Position numbers and translations under genes: made by a program. The notes under the pieces are model-generated. The model was not told the origin of the DNA, searched no databases, and saw nothing but the letters and a program-made list of their open reading frames with translations. DNA of 5,910 nucleotides from Bacteroidota bacterium (GTDB lineage Bacteria > Bacteroidota > Bacteroidia > UBA8524), in the NCBI GenBank assembly GCA_003531115.1, contig DQHT01000148.1, positions 12,006-17,915 on the forward strand, written 5' to 3'. Shown one piece after another: positions 4,917 to 5,910 of this stretch (position 1 is the stretch's first letter; every line of letters begins with the position of its first letter).

Positions 4917-5910
4917 CAGAATTGCAACCCTTATTGGATCAGGTCGGAGCGATTTCATTTAAGTATGAGAAGCTCAATGATTTGCTTGGCTACAATGTTT
5001 TCGATGTCATATTTAAGAACCATGACGAAGTCAGGCTGCATTCCAAATTTCTTGCGGATTTATTGGACCCAGCCGGCTTTCATAGAAAGGGCAATGAGTT
5101 TTTAACTGAATTTTTAAGCGTAATCAAAGCTGATCCTATCCAGTTAAAGGAGGTTTGGGTAGGAACCGAATACCGGAACATCGATATTTTTATTACCAAT
5201 GAAAATACGAGACAAGCCATAATTGTCGAAAACAAAATCTGGGCTGAAGATCAACTGGCTCAATTGGAGAGGTATGAGGAGATTGCCAGAGAGGAAAGAT
5301 ATAGTGAAGTTCAAATATTCTATTTAACACTTGACGGAAGGGAGCCCTCCGAAAAAAGTCTTGGTAAACTAAAACCTGGGCGTGTTAAACTGATTTCGTA
5401 TTCCTTTGAAATATTTAGTTGGATTAAACGGTGTATGGAATTATCGGTCCGAAATCCGAATCTATTGTTTACGCTCAGTCAATACCAAGATGTGGTGGCT
5501 GAATTAACCGGACAGCATATGAATGAAGAACAAAAAAATGAAATGTTTCAACTTATCGGTCGAAACGACAATGTTCTCAAAGCAAAGGAAATTGTTGATT
5601 CATGGAACCATATTAAATGGCAGACCGAATGGAATTATTGGGAAAAAATGGCAGAGTTTGTATCTGCTAATTACACAATCTTACCTTACCAGAAGTACTC
5701 GAAAGAAAAGCTGGATGGGATAATTAATGCTTCGCGAAATCGGGATCCCTGGTACGGAATAATGTTCGAGATTGGAAAAAGCAAAAAGGAAAGTGTCTGT
5801 CTATTTATTGAACGGGGATTTAACGGCCCCTATTTCGGACTTACGGTTCATAATAAGGGTGATCGGACAGTTTCTTGCGAGGAACGACATAAATACTTGG
5901 AAAAGAGAAT
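4913..5910 (+). CDS. PD-(D/E)XK nuclease superfamily protein, PDDEXK_4 type (3' end outside window)
   Basis: The frame is open from ATG 4913 to the window edge, giving 332 residues with no stop, so the C-terminus is missing. The N-terminal part reads FDVIFKNHDEVRLHSKFLAD (30-49) and then LLDP, the opening typical of the PDDEXK_4 family. The catalytic core follows: Asp91 in YRNIDIFI, Glu106-Asn-Lys108 in IIVENKIW, and Gln117-x3-Tyr121 (QLERY). The full set of nuclease residues is present. Residues about 125-195 complete the fold with YLTLDG and ISY strands. After a helical stretch (about 200-250), a second alpha/beta region (about 270-320, WYGIMFEIG, CLFIERGFNGPYFGL) probably acts in target or partner recognition. 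It starts inside the stop of the GIY-YIG gene (ATGA), so it depends on the same promoter. The substrate is unknown; defence or DNA repair are inferences. Confidence 0.88.
   Translation, partial: MTELQPLLDQVGAISFKYEKLNDLLGYNVFDVIFKNHDEVRLHSKFLADLLDPAGFHRKGNEFLTEFLSVIKADPIQLKEVWVGTEYRNIDIFITNENTRQAIIVENKIWAEDQLAQLERYEEIAREERYSEVQIFYLTLDGREPSEKSLGKLKPGRVKLISYSFEIFSWIKRCMELSVRNPNLLFTLSQYQDVVAELTGQHMNEEQKNEMFQLIGRNDNVLKAKEIVDSWNHIKWQTEWNYWEKMAEFVSANYTILPYQKYSKEKLDGIINASRNRDPWYGIMFEIGKSKKESVCLFIERGFNGPYFGLTVHNKGDRTVSCEERHKYLEKR

Noticed and set aside
1..5910. tRNA, rRNA or known riboswitch genes
   Set aside because: No cloverleaf with the conserved T-loop, no rRNA-like stretch and no familiar riboswitch core was seen by eye on either strand.

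Overview
The window looks like an accessory stretch of a Bacteroidota chromosome, probably a Cytophagales- or Chitinophagales-like organism. This is inferred from moderate AT-richness, few recognisable Shine-Dalgarno sequences, -7 elements resembling TAnnTTTG placed close to start codons, and a lipoprotein with acidic residues just after the lipidated cysteine. Taxonomy below phylum is a guess.

Layout. Positions 119-861 (minus strand) hold two small membrane-protein genes that overlap by 4 bp. Positions 862-1333 are mostly non-coding, with two very short candidate ORFs and a stray copy of a promoter/start module. Positions 1334-2149 encode a lipoprotein of unknown function. Positions 2150-2647 hold a hairpin, the truncated 5' end of a GIY-YIG nuclease gene, a short tandem repeat and a perfect 11-bp inverted repeat. 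Positions 2648-3844 encode a PD-(D/E)XK nuclease-like protein with a DUF4268-like C-terminus. After a 205-bp gap carrying a well-defined promoter come an intact GIY-YIG/DUF4357 protein (4050-4916) and, overlapping it by 4 bp, a PD-(D/E)XK protein of the PDDEXK_4 type. That last gene starts at 4913 and runs off the window end.

Reading. The right half concentrates three predicted nuclease-fold proteins from two unrelated folds. Two of them are translationally coupled, which suggests one functional unit, possibly in defence against foreign DNA or in DNA repair; the sequence does not decide which. The truncated GIY-YIG copy and the intact one are direct repeats about 1.8 kb apart that bracket the upstream nuclease gene. 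A third copy of only the promoter and start codon lies at 970-1007. This points to repeated gain and decay of the GIY-YIG family at one locus. The motif ATTGCAA occurs in symmetric arrangements at both nuclease promoters and could be a shared operator.
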